A DNA stretch of 64,000 nucleotides from Paramecium sonneborni (lineage: Eukaryota > Ciliophora > Oligohymenophorea > Peniculida > Parameciidae): NCBI GenBank assembly GCA_905182985.1, contig CAJJDN010000021.1:404802-468801 (forward strand), written 5' to 3'. Positions 1 through 12,749 of the stretch are shown here, piece by piece. Numbering within the stretch: the stretch's first letter is position 1; each line of letters starts with the position of its first letter. The position numbers and the translations under genes are program-made. The notes below the pieces were generated by a model. That model did not search any database, had not been told where the DNA came from, and saw only the letters and a list, made by a program, of their open reading frames with translations.

Positions 1-927
1 ATATAAACTTAAATAAAATCAGTAAATGAAATTTTTACATTGCATACTTTTGGTTTTGGATAAGATCATGATGCTCCAATGATGACATCAATTTGTAATT
101 TAAAAAGTGGAAGTTTTTATTTTGTCTAAGATGTTACATTATTGGATGAATTCTTTGCAGATGCTTTGGGTGGGCTTATTTCAGTTGTTGGTGAAAATTT
201 AGAAATTAATATTTCCTCTTCGGCACCTGCTCCTTATTAAAACATTTAAATATCCAAAACTTATGGGAATATGTGGAATAAAAAAGGAAATTAATATTAG
301 ATCACTTAACCTTAACTAGCTTCTGGATGTAGAAAAGATTATGTTTTTGAATTGTTACTTCCATAATTTGAAGCAAAAATTGAAGATAGTTAAAGGAATG
401 TTAAAGTTATTGATGCAGAATTAATTATTAGAGATCCTACAAATGGAACTGTTATTAAAAAATAAAATAGTCTCACATTAACTTTTTTTAATCTTGATGA
501 ATAAATTAATCAGAATGAATAAGATATCGATGTCTATGCTTAATATTTTAGAGTAAAAGGAACAGAAGTTATTGATCAAGCAAGAAAGGCATGTGAATAA
601 AATAAAAATGAAGATGCTTAAAAGCTGATTGATAATATGTTAATACAAATTTAGAAAAATTAAAATGTTGCTGCTCAATGTGGTGGAATTATTTAAGATT
701 TGTAATAAGCCAAACAAGCATCAGAAAGATAATCATATAATTTATTTGGACAAAAATAAATGTGTTAAATGGTTAGTAATAATTATCAACAATAAGGAGT
801 CAATTCAATGTTTTCTGCATAAGGATTTCAAGTACAATAAGTTTAACCAGCTTCCTACCAAAATATCTAATAATAAGCAATGATGGGTTTAGTGCAATAA
901 TCTAAACAACCTTATAAAAAAAATTGA
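1..927 (+). CDS. VWA-domain protein, C-terminal part (5' end outside window)
   Basis: An open frame runs from base 1 to a TGA at 925-927 (308 codons), with TAA/TAG read as glutamine. The first residues carry HTFGFGQDHD, followed about 15 residues later by GSFYFVQD and a DALGGL motif. That succession is typical of the end of a von Willebrand factor A domain in secreted or cytoplasmic VWA proteins (compare the HTFGFG..HD...L..IA...G..YF pattern). The rest is a beta-rich and then glutamine-rich tail with no recognised domain, ending in a basic KQPYKKN. The metal-binding DxSxS part of the VWA domain would lie upstream of the window, so ligand-binding ability cannot be judged. No intron is needed in this part. 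VWA family assignment is fairly secure; the exact role is unknown. Confidence 0.75.
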
Positions 928-1217
928 TAAATTTTATTCTTATCAAATATATTAAATATTATTTTATTTTATTTTATGAATTAGAAACCATATCTTTAGA
1001 GAAATCTTGAAAAATATCTTTTAATCAATTTATTTTTCTATAATTTGTTCAATCATCAAGATTTCAAAAATTAATGCTCTTTTTTGTTCGACAGACTAGG
1101 CAATGCAGAGTAAACTTATTTAATTGTTAAGTGGATTGCAATAATATACATCTATTAAAAATGAAATTTTATTTATCATCTAATTATTTATTGTTCTGAA
1201 TTTTATTTTATTTAATT
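928..1217. other. intergenic, no gene seen
   Basis: AT-rich spacer between two plus-strand genes. A short open frame from an ATG near 977 runs into TGA near 1160 and has no coding character. An in-frame TGA at 1197-1199 just before the next start codon supports the start chosen for the following gene. No promoter motif could be identified. Confidence 0.5.
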
Positions 1218-4200
1218 ATGTTCTTTATATTTCCTTTGATATAAATATGCATCTCTAGCTTCACATATATTAACGATTAAACTCGTTATTCAGCTATTAT
1301 AGATTGGAACGACCCAACTTAAGGGTAAGGATTGGTATCAAAATTATGTCCTTTAGGAGCAAAATATTATATGTATGAAACTTTAAATACTGACATATAC
1401 TATTTTCTTTCAGTTGGGCTATTATTAAATGAAGATTTGTTTTATCTACATTATTTAGTGTTATCTAATTCTGAATAAAAAATCATTCACTATGTTTATT
1501 ATAAATAGGATAATGTATGGTTATCTAACTAATTTAATTTTAATTTGTAAGACTATGAAGGATTATGGATTTAAGAGTATGTTTATTATGATATTGTTCA
1601 AAATTAGTTAAAAGTTGATATGAAATGGGGTAATTAGGAACAGGTCAGATGTTCTTATGATTATTAAAATTTCATGTATTAAACATTTAACTTTATTATT
1701 GGAGGTTCTTATGATGTAATAATATTTATGTTTATTTAGGTTGAAGATCCAATTACATAGAAGATGTTAAATTTAAAAACATTTCCTGGTTAACTTCGAG
1801 CAGCAACAAGTGTTTATAAACAAGATATGGACAATGGCTGGGAAATTTTCACTGAGTCCTTGTGTTCTTAAACTACGAGATTATTATTAGGAAAATTAGA
1901 TTTTAGCTTATTTAATCAACATCAAATATATATGATAGAAAATTAGAATTTAAAATATTATAAAGTAACATTTTGGGCTTAGATTCCAAAATAATATGAT
2001 TCAGACTCTGATCATAGAATTCACATATTTAGAATAGCAGCAAATCGATTTACTACTGATTTTTTAGCTACAGGATCAAATTCTTTTGTTTTATAATATG
2101 TATTTAATTAGGAAAATAAATAATGGATGATGATTATTAAATATTATTCATACATAATGCCAATCATAACATAATTTACATAAAATAATGATCCATTTGA
2201 AAATATAGATACTATTTTAATTGAAGATTATTCTTTATTAAGCTCATGGCATTTTATTGAGGTTGAATATAATCCTAATACTTTAAATTTTAATTATTTT
2301 AATAAAAAGTAAAGCGAATAAATAATAAGAACTTATTCAAATGTAAATTAGTTTTCAAATATATATTATCGTCTTTTTTTTGGTGGTTCAAGAGAGGATT
2401 TTAGTTCTTTAGAAAGATCATTTGGATTAATTTCATATTATGATTGTAATAATTAGAATATTTAATGTCACTATTCTTGCTAAACATGTGAAGGTCCTTT
2501 ATCAAATGAATGTTTAAGTTGTCCTGAATCTTCTAATAGAATTTATAATGAAATTGAATAAACTTGTAGGTGTAAAGTTTGGTATTCTGAAACATCAGAT
2601 TTTAATTGCGAATTCGTTACTTAAAATGAAGTGATTGTTGATCTTGTAAATGAATAGGATGATGAAGATAATGAATTCTGTAAATTTGGAGAATTTAGTT
2701 TTAATTAAATTTGTTTTTAATGGTATATGATAATTTAATTTAGTCCTTCAGCTAGATAAATTAATTAAGTCATTTGTGTAGAATGTTTAATGAGACCAAT
2801 TGATTGGGTAATAAAAAGTGCTAGTTGTAAAGACACCTATTATTAATTTGAAAATTATAATTCTAATAGCTTTCTTAAAGTGAAAAACAATCCTGAAATA
2901 ACAAATATATAATTTATATTTGAAAATGAATAACTATTGCCATGTCATGGTTGTATCTTATGCGATTAAATTACTGATTAAAATTGTTAAATCTCAAAAT
3001 ATTAACATTTAAATAGAGTAACCTATATTAAATGTTAAATTGGTTATTTATTCTCTAATGGAAAATGTATTAAGATTAAATCACTTGAAACTAAAAAGAC
3101 TTACTGCTAAATTAATTGCTAACTATGTGAAAATGATATTTGCTTATTGTGTTCTAGTTTAACAGAATATTTTATAAACTATATGGGATAATGCTAATAA
3201 TGTTCAATTATACATTGCAAATACTGTTTTTAATATAATTAATTCAATTTTAAAGAAAATTCAATATTATAAAATGAATAAAACACAAATTAAATAAATG
3301 ATGATTACTTAGTTGGATGTGCTTAGTGCCAATAAGGTTATTCCTTTTCATTTAAACAGAATTTATGTATAAAAAATAATGTTGATAATTAATGTTCAAA
3401 TTTTATCGATAATGAAGGTAATACCATCTGTTATGCTACTAAATTCGAATTATTATAGAGTAAATTTTAATAAATAAATGATTGTTAAGATATAATCCCT
3501 AATTGTGAATAATGTATTTATAGTCAATTTGATCTGATGGTATGTATTTAATGTTAGGATGGATATTTTAATAGCAAACTTAATGGTTTATGTATGTCAT
3601 GTAAAGATTTATTTGATTATGTTTAAGAATGTGAATTGAACAACAAAACGCTCTAAAAATATAAATTAGAAACTATTGGATATTTATAATTATTAACTTA
3701 AGATTTTTATAATCTCAACTAATTATTTAGTAATTATAACTAAGTCTTAATTACTTAATGTTCAAATAATTTAGTATTAGATATTAATTTAAACAAATGC
3801 ACAGAATCTTGTTTAAATTGTGATAAATGCAAATACATCCATGGAGAATACTAATGCATCAAGTGTACTTCTTAATCAGATGAAATTACTGATTTTTATT
3901 CATAGATTTCTGGCAATTGTTATCAATGTCCTTATCCGTGTAAATTCTGCCTTCAATTAGACAGTGATTTAATTAATGTAAAAATTAGAACCATATTAGA
4001 AATATAATCCATACTTTTTACTTAATTCAACAAGCATTAAATAAGCTCAAAAATGTCTAATTAACTTTGATAATAATTTAACCTATATTGATCAAAAAAG
4101 TGGATTGATTAAACCTTTTAATAATGAAACAAAAATGAAATAAAAGTTTATAAGTTACAGTGAAAAATTATCAACTTCTGATGGTACCTTTGTATTGTCA

Positions 4201-7200
4201 AAAAGTATATCAAGTTATTATTATTTTATTGCAAATTAAATCCCCTCATAATTAAATTTGATGAATAATTATTATGCATTAAAAAATTATACATCTACCA
4301 TTATTGTTGACGCTTATTTTACCGGATAAGGATTTGTTGAACTTTTTAATATAACTAATTTTCACATTTTCAACAGTTTATATAAGTACAAAAATTCTTA
4401 CATCAGAGTCACTTCTTTTTATGGTGTTGATATTATTATTTAGAATCTTACTATTAAAGATGAAATTGAATCCAATTTTTTACTTATCTATATCTCCTCT
4501 GATATAATTATAAATGAATTTTACATTGAAAATTTATTGTTAAACGATGCCACAATTATCAAAATAAATAGTTTTTTTAAGAATTCTTCTATTAAGATCA
4601 CTTATTTGTAATTTTATAATTGCACTTTTTAAGATAGTGTATTTTTTTCATTTATATCTGATAAATTTAATACAATTTTGATCAAATCTGTTAATATATA
4701 AAATTGTACTTTTAAAAATAGTTTTTTTATTAAATAATAATTATTGGATCACAATTAACAATTCTTAATCGAAGATTTTTCCTTTGAAGATTGTTTATTA
4801 GAAAATAGTTAATTATTTTTTATACCAAGAACTTTTAGTGTTATTTAAATGAATAAAGTAAAATTTTCAAACAATTAATTATACAATTCAACAATATTAT
4901 CAACATTTTCATCTGTAAACCTATATGAGGTTGAAATAATAAATACAATAGCAATATAAAGTATAATTTTTTATCATTAATTTGAATAATCCTCTAGTTT
5001 TTACTAAATAAATAAATTAAAATGTACAAACTTAGATTTAAATGGATCAAATATTTTGTAAATAATTTCTTTGTAGCAAAATATTAAAATAAATGTAACT
5101 ATAAGAGATTCTTAATTTGAAAACATCAATTAAATATACTTTGATGGAAAAATAAGTGAAAACTTTTTTTTTTATATTCAAGGTGCTAACTTCTATGCTA
5201 ATCAAATTATTCTCTAAAATTAAATAATTTTTTAATTTTTAGGTTTAGAGGACTGCTTTAATATTATCATTGAAAAATTAAATGTTGAATAAAATACAGA
5301 AATAAACCAATCTCTAAAAAAATAAACTATCAGTTAAAGTAAAATTTATTAGAACGAATTAATTTATATTTCTAATTTTGTTAGTTTGGATTTGAATTAA
5401 ATAAAAATTTAAGGAATGACATAGATTGTAGATCCATTAATCTAAATCAGATCTGATGAATCTAAGAAAAAAATAGTAAATATTACAAATTTAGAAATCA
5501 AGAATTATCTTAGTTTAAATTTGATAAAGTCAGTTAATTCTGTGGTTCATATTTAAATTTATTCAGAGTCTTTTATTTAATTAAAAAATTGTGCATTTAT
5601 ATCAAATTAATTTTGGTATCAATAGTCGAATTAAGATTTATTTTAATCTTCTTTAATAAAAGTATAATCTCCTAAATCAATAGTAATATTAGATAATTTA
5701 ATGTTTAACGATTTGAAAATCTACAATTCTTCAGAATCTATTATTTTAATTGAGGCTAATGTTATTTATGCTTCTAATCTCTAAGTTTATAAAATTAATG
5801 CTGATAATTAAAATTAAGTTAAAAGTTTGTGTGGCTTTGGGATATTTCAAACATAATTTATAAATTTAACTAATTCAAAGTTCATTGAAGTCAATAGTAT
5901 TTATTATGGCTTCATTTATATTCAATTAAAGTAAGAAGGCAAGTTAACTCTAAGAAATTGCATTTTTGATAATACTTTTATTGCTAATCATCCTAATTAT
6001 TAAATTTAAATTGGTGGTGTTTTGACTATTGATGGTTAGCAATCTAAATTAAATTTAGAAATTATTAATCTTTAAGCAAAAAATATCTTTTCTTAATAGA
6101 AATGTGCATTTTTAAATCTTATTCCCTCATCTTTAACAAATAATATCTTTATGAAAAATTTATCCTTTATAAACTTATTTTCATCAGAAAATTCCTTTGG
6201 TACATTTGATTTTTCTTCCAATAGTAAAAATAATAAAATCGTACTTTATTATATAAACTTCGATAACACTGAAGAATAAATTGTTAATAAATTATCTTAA
6301 TACACCAATTTATAAAATTCAAGTAATTTAGATGGTATAATTTCATCAAGTTTCAGGTAAATAAATATATAATTATATTAGTCCTGTGTTGATCTTTCAT
6401 TTTACTTACTCAGGATATCTAAATTAACCGATCTGTAGAATTAATAATGGGGATTTAAAATTAAAGTAATTTGTTTTAACTTCCATAAATATAATATGTG
6501 AACTTTCTCATATATTTAGCTTTGAAGCTAGGTTAATGAAAAATATATTTATTGAAGATTTTGTGCTTTATAAAATTGAATCTCAATTTTATTTAAACAA
6601 TTTCTTTAAATTAAATTAAACAAAATAATCCTAATATTTAAGGTTTAGAAATTTAAAATTTCAAAATATAATGTGTCCATTTTGCTAAAATGGATTGACA
6701 ATTTTTTCAAGTGACTCAGATTTTTAAAATATTTTATTTTCTAATATCAATTTTTTGAATAATAATTGTGGAAATAATAGTTGCTTTATTGTAAAATGCA
6801 AATAAATCAAATTTTAAAAATCAAAATTTATTGATAATGTAGCATAATCAAATGGAATTTTATAATTTTAAACTAGTTCAATAAATTTGAGTTAAATAAT
6901 TTTGAAAAACAATATAATTTTAAATATTGCTGGTTCTATTTATTTATAAAATTCTTCTATCATAGCTAGTGATATAATAATAGTTAATAATAGCGCAAAA
7001 ATTGGTGGTGCAATAATTAGTGAATAAAATAAATTAAAGAAGGAGACTATAAAGTAATTGATGTTGTATGAGAATAAAGCAACTAATGGATTGAACAATA
7101 TAAAAGAGGAAGCTGATTTTTTGAAATTAAAAATGTATGGAATTGTTCTTAAGACAAAAAGAGAAAAGATTGGATCATTAATTATAGATCGTCCAGCTTA

Positions 7201-9464
7201 TATTGTTAATTATAAATAAGAAAGACTTAATGAAACATATATAAAAGTTGCTAGTGGTTAAATGCTTAAAGATTTTAAAATATTTGATATTCCAAAAATG
7301 CAATAAGTGAAAAATAATATCTCTTTGAGTATAGAATTATATACTTAACTTGGTGAAAAAGTAGTAAATAATTTGGATAAGAAATGTTATTTTGAATAAT
7401 TATATGTTGATGAAGGGAAAGGTTATTAATTATAAGAGATATTAATGAATTCTTAATAAGAGAATGTTACAATTTCATCTTTTAATATTGAGACTTAATC
7501 TTATAGTTTAGATAGTATGGTATTTAATTTAGATCCTAATGCTAATTAGTAAGTATATTTATTAGTAAAATCATATTGCGAAGGTATGAATGAAGATCAA
7601 AAATTTCTATTTAATGTTAAAACGTTAAAATGTTAGATTGGAGAATATTATAATAATAACCAATAATGTTTACAATGTGATTTTGAAAAAGGATATTATT
7701 CAGTTGAAAAGGATTCTATTGAATGTTAAAGATTGGATCCTAAGAAGATTAAAGCAGTAACATCTTAATCAATTGAATTATTACCAGGATTTTGGAGATA
7801 TTCATATTATTAACATTATATAGAGGAATGTGAAAATAAAGAATTATGTTTAGGGGGTTGGGAAGTCAATTATAAATCTTGTAAAACTGGTTCAATTGGT
7901 GCAATATGTAAAGAATGTGATCTTTATAATATACGAGGAGAATCTTAATATTTAAAATCCATTTAAGGAGTTTGTGAAAAAAAAGTACTGGAACCTAAAA
8001 TAGTCATAATTACAGTGATCCTAATGATTTTGTAATGAATTTTTAATTATTTAAATTAGAACTTTTGGAGTTGCTTACAAAATTTCAGCTAGTAAATACT
8101 AAATGAATCTTTTTTATAGAAGTTTAAAATTAAAGACAATACATTTCAAAATATTATTTCGATGTCAAATTGGTAATTAATTTAATTTTTTATATTTAGA
8201 TCAATCAACCACATTGATAAAATTACTAATACATATAATGTAAATATTATATCATTTGTTTCCACATTTAAGTATTTAATCTAATTTTTAAGAAATAATT
8301 TGGTCAATAGGGAAATCATCTAAGACTTTATTATTTTTAGTTAATTTTGTTGCTGATTATTTAAAGATATCTATTATTTACTTATAAGTAATTTGGGCAG
8401 TATTAATTCCAATTTTATAAATAATATTAATTGGTTTTTGTTATTAATTGTTCTAAATATTTTTAGTAAATGGAAATAGGAATTTCAGTTATGCTTTAAT
8501 ATCATGTTTATTTATAATATTTTATTCAATTCCGAATGTGATAGAAGAGTAAAAGATATTTAAATGATTTAGGTTATCTTCATTGACTTCTATAAGAAGT
8601 GTAGTAAATATAGATTGGATAGAAGCTAATTTAGCATATGTTTATAATACAAAAGAACATTATTCTTGGATTCTATATTTTATAATGCCAATTATGTTAA
8701 CAACATTTATTACAATTCCATTGACTGCATTTATATTGATAAGAAAGAGACATAAATAGATTCACAAAGTTGATCCAACTATTGGAATTTATGGATTTTT
8801 ATGCAATGATTATAAAGAATAGTTTTATTATTGGGAGTTAGTAAATTTATAGATGAGATAATTAACAATATTAATTCATTAGCATATTAATAATCTAAGA
8901 ATAATATTTAAGAATTTGATAGTTCTTTTGATTTTATTTATATACTTTGTAGCAATATCTTAAAAGAAACCCTATGAGAAATAATATATAAATAAGATAG
9001 AAAGAATTGGTTTATTTACATGTTCAATAGTAGTGTGTTTTATTTGTTTATCTTAGGAGACAAAAGATGAAGGTTTAAAAGAAGTTTAATTGATATCAGA
9101 ATATGTAATAATAATAATTGTAATATTCTTGTTGACTTACATAATTTATTATATTTTGTTAGTTTTAATGAGAAACTATGATGAATCTTTTGATAGATTA
9201 AGAAAAATTATATTAATAAGATTTCCATAGATTGATAATTAATTTCCATGTATGAAAAAGTATTTGAGATCCAGACTGGAAGCTAAAAGGAATGTAGAGA
9301 AAAAGTTTGTTTTAATAAAGTAATGTTTAAAGACACATAAATAAAATAATTCAAGAATTCTTAGATAGACAATAAATTTGGCAAATGAGGAAATGATATC
9401 TTAGATACAAAGATCAGATCATAGATAATTAATAATATCATCTCACTTATCTTACATATATTGA
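1218..9464 (+). CDS. giant cysteine-rich, beta-helix-like multispanning membrane protein
   Basis: Start at 1218 gives a hydrophobic leader (MFFIFPLIQICISSF), a likely signal peptide, with an in-frame TGA 21 bases upstream. Four small introns are placed: 3978-3999 (22 nt), 6357-6381 (25), 8032-8059 (28) and 8549-8572 (24). Removing them leaves exactly 2,716 codons including TGA at 9462-9464. Order of regions: an N-terminal beta-rich ectodomain (about residues 20-400); a long block of CxxC-rich furin/growth-factor-receptor-like repeats (about 400-920); about 1,100 residues of short N/S/F/I-rich repeats resembling parallel beta-helix (pectin-lyase-like) modules; a second Cys-rich patch; then several hydrophobic segments (from about nt 8000) and a basic cytoplasmic tail. 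Ciliates have many such surface proteins of unknown function. The topology is inferred by eye. A large cell-surface or secretory-pathway receptor-like protein is the best description. Confidence 0.8.
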
Positions 9465-9563
9465 AAATGATAAAATAGATGATTGTGAATCAATTGAACG
9501 GAATCTGATAAATATATATATATACTATATATATATAAATAAATTTATTAAAATTTATTTGTG
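9465..9563. repeat. short spacer with TA microsatellite
   Basis: Between two plus-strand genes. About 9508-9535 is an alternating TA run that is nearly self-complementary. No gene. Confidence 0.6.
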
Positions 9564-11366
9564 ATGTAAGAAGGCAAAAAGTCGAAAAAATTCTTTGGGA
9601 AGGATATCATGAATCTTTTAAAATTGATGATACCTGAGAAGAGATATTATGTGATAGGGATTACAGTAGCTGGTTTGAATAGTGCTTTATTATTATATTT
9701 ACCTTAAGTGACTACTGACATAGCAAAATTATAGGAATTAAAATATGATTAAGAAAACAAATAAAAGAGTTAGTAGACTAATATCTATTATCATTTAAAA
9801 TGGGGTGGAGTTTGTTTATTAGGAATGTTTTTAGGAGGAGCACGTAGATTTTTGAATACTTAAATAAGTAATAGAGTAGGGATGAGAATGAGATATGCTA
9901 TGTTTTAGAAATTAATGAGTACAAGAGAGAGTTAATAATTACATTCATAATAATTAGTTCATAAATTATCAAATGATGTTAGTTTAGTGTCAACTGGATT
10001 ATCATAGGATATATTTGTAATGATTAGAGGATTAATAACAACAATAGGAGGTGCAGCATATTTATCTTATTATGCATTTCCTTTATTAGCATCCGCAAGT
10101 GCTGCTGCAGCTGTTATGGGAGGATCAGCTATTTTATTAGGAAAATATATGTCATAATTTAAAGTTAAAGAAACTTAAGAATTAGGATCTTTAAGTGAAG
10201 TATCATAAGAAATGTTATAAGCACATCGATTAATCAAATTATCTGATATGGAATAAAAAGAAAATCAAAGATATTCTGCATAATTATTCAGATGGTATGA
10301 ATAAGCAACATAATTTTCTAAGATGTAAGCATTAAATATGGGATTAATGGAAGGAGGTGGTCTATATGCATTAATATTAATTCTATTTTAAGGTTGTTAT
10401 TTAGTTGCAACTGGAAATTTAGATCCAGAATTAGCTAAATATTTTATTTAAGCAGTATATATGGCATCAGGAACTAGAGCAATGATATCTATTTATAATG
10501 AATTAGTTAAAACCGCTGCTATTTATAAAACTATACTTGATGTTCATCCAAATCTACATAAGTCTGAATTATATAATTAATCAGATCTAACTAAAAATTA
10601 TAGAGAATATATTAAATTAGATGATATATTAAAAGCTAAATTACTTAATCCTCCTTAAAGTAGTGAACATACAAAAGAATGGTAAGAATTATATGAACAT
10701 CCTACTACTCCACCTCCAACTATTACATTTAAGAATGTATAATATTCATATCCAAATCATTAAAATACTACATTAACATTTAATATTTAAATTAACTCAG
10801 GGGAAATTGTTTTATTATAAGGACCAAGTGGATCAGGTAAGACTACTGCTTTAAATCTCTTAACCAAATTATTAACACCATCTTAAGGAGAAATATTAAT
10901 TGATGGAGAACCATTATCTAATAAAGATTTTAAATGGATTTAATAACATGTATCATATGTTTAATAAGATGGAATCATATTTAATGCTACTGTTTATGAA
11001 AATATCATCTATGGTAATCATGGATATGATTAAAGTATGGAAAGAGTTATCTAAGCTGCTAAATTGGCTAGAGCTCATGATTTTATTGAAAATATGTAAA
11101 ATAAATATTAGACTAAATTAAAATCTGATGGAACTACATCATTATCTGGAGGATAAAAATAAAGAATTGTATTAGCTAGAGCAATACTCAAAAATCCTAG
11201 AATTCTCATCTTAGATGAAGCCACATCCAACATTGATAGTCAATCTGAATTTGATATCATCTAAGCATTAATGTAAATATGCCAAGATAAGACAGTTATT
11301 ATTGTTTCACATAAAATAGAAAATTATAAACCATTATTAACAAGAGTCATTAATTTGGATTAATGA
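9564..11366 (+). CDS. ABC half-transporter, ABCB type
   Basis: A single intron-free frame of 600 residues ending TGA at 11364-11366. The N-terminal half (about residues 20-330) has several hydrophobic segments forming one ABC transmembrane domain. The C-terminal half is one nucleotide-binding domain: Walker A GPSGSGKT at about residue 420, Q-loop region VQQDGIIF, signature LSGGQKQR at about 527, Walker [12 protein letters not shown] at about 550, and an H-loop histidine in IVSHK. All catalytic motifs look intact. One TMD followed by one NBD is the half-transporter layout of ABCB proteins (TAP-like or mitochondrial ABCB7/8/10-like), which work as dimers. No clear mitochondrial presequence is visible, so location and substrate are open. 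Only 35 bases separate it from the next gene on the same strand. Confidence 0.88.
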
Positions 11367-11401
11367 TATATATTTTCATTTATATTAATTTTAACAGTTC
11401 A

Positions 11402-12724
11402 ATGTAATATGTTGCTAATCGAATGCTTAATTATCTTGAGCCCTAGATGTATACTAGATTTTCAATTTTGGCTAATCAAAAAGGATGTGTAAATTTAGGA
11501 TAAGGATTCCCAAATTTTCCTCCACCATAATTTTTAAGAGAAGCACTATCTTAAGAATCTTTAACTGAATAATTATAATATACAATGACAAGTGGTCATC
11601 CAAAATTACTTAATTCTATTGCGAATTTCTTTGAAAAAAGAATGGCATTAAAAATTAATGTTGATAAAGAAATTGTTGTTAGTTCAGGAGCATAATCTGT
11701 ATTATGTTGCTTAATGTAAGGAACTTTAAATCCACATGATGAAGTTATTGTATTTGATCCAGCTTTTGGTAAATATTTTCATGATTTTTAGATTTATATA
11801 GACCTTTAATTGAATTTTCAGGCGGAAAACATATTGGTGTTCCATTGAAACCTAAAATTAAGAATACTAAAGAAATGATGATGAAAAGAAGTTTAGATGG
11901 TCAATTTATATGTTCAAATGAAGATGAATGGGAAATCGATTACAAATATTTGGAAAAAGTAATAAATTATAAAACGAAATTGATTATTATTAATTCACCG
12001 ATGAATCCTATTGGAAAGTAAATTTATTATTTATATTTGAATATTTACAGATGAAGAATATAATAAATTAGCAGAACTATTAGATAAATATCCTTAAGTG
12101 ATTATATGTGAAGATGCTGCATATCATCATATTACATTTGGAAAATATTAACCTTTTGTTTATCCTAGGTGTATAACTCATCCAAAATTAAAAGAGAAAA
12201 CTGTATGTGTAATTAGTGCTGGTAAGATGTATTCAGCAACAGGATTAAGAGTTGGATTTGGTATAGGAAATGAAGATATAATAAAAGCAATGAAGGCTGC
12301 TTAAACTTATCATATATTTTGTTTAAATCCAATAATTTAAACAGCAACAGCAAGATGTTTAGATTAAACAATTGATGGAATTTATTTTAATACTATCTCC
12401 AAATTATATGAATAATAATCAAATAAATTGTTGTAAGGATTAATATAAAGTAAATTGAATTTTAATTATTGGATTCCATCTGGTGGATATTTTATTGTTA
12501 CTGATATCTAAAATATAGAAATACCTTAAAAATATTTTATTTAAAATGGGATTTAGGTTACTAGAGATTTTGCATTTGTTCATTATATGATTAATGAATT
12601 TGGTGTTGTTTGTATTCCTTGTTCTCCTTACTATGAAAACAAAGAAATAGGCCAAAATCTTGTTAGATGGGCATTTTGTAAGACCGATGAGACTCTTTTA
12701 GAAGCAATCCATCGTCTTAAATGA
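11402..12724 (+). CDS. class I aminotransferase, kynurenine aminotransferase / cysteine-conjugate beta-lyase type
   Basis: PLP enzyme of 425 residues once two introns are removed: 11769-11791 (23 nt, GT...AG) and 12018-12039 (22 nt, GT...TG, see findings). Diagnostic stretches are NLGQGFPNFPPP near the N-terminus (the hallmark of kynurenine-oxoglutarate transaminases), NSPMNPIGK, then IFTDEEYNKLAEL, CEDAAYHH (the Asp/Tyr pair around the cofactor) and SAGKMYSATGLRVG with the Schiff-base lysine at about residue 260. Length matches the family's usual 400-450. The family converts kynurenine to kynurenate and cleaves cysteine S-conjugates with 2-oxo acid acceptors, probably in the cytosol here because no targeting signal is seen. 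The start at 11402 is the first in-frame ATG after the upstream gene. Confidence 0.85.
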
Positions 12725-12749
12725 TCATTATTTAATTATTATATTATAA

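Noticed and set aside
665..883. 72-codon standard-code frame on the plus strand
   Set aside because: It lies in another frame inside the VWA gene, which reads through with TAA/TAG as glutamine.
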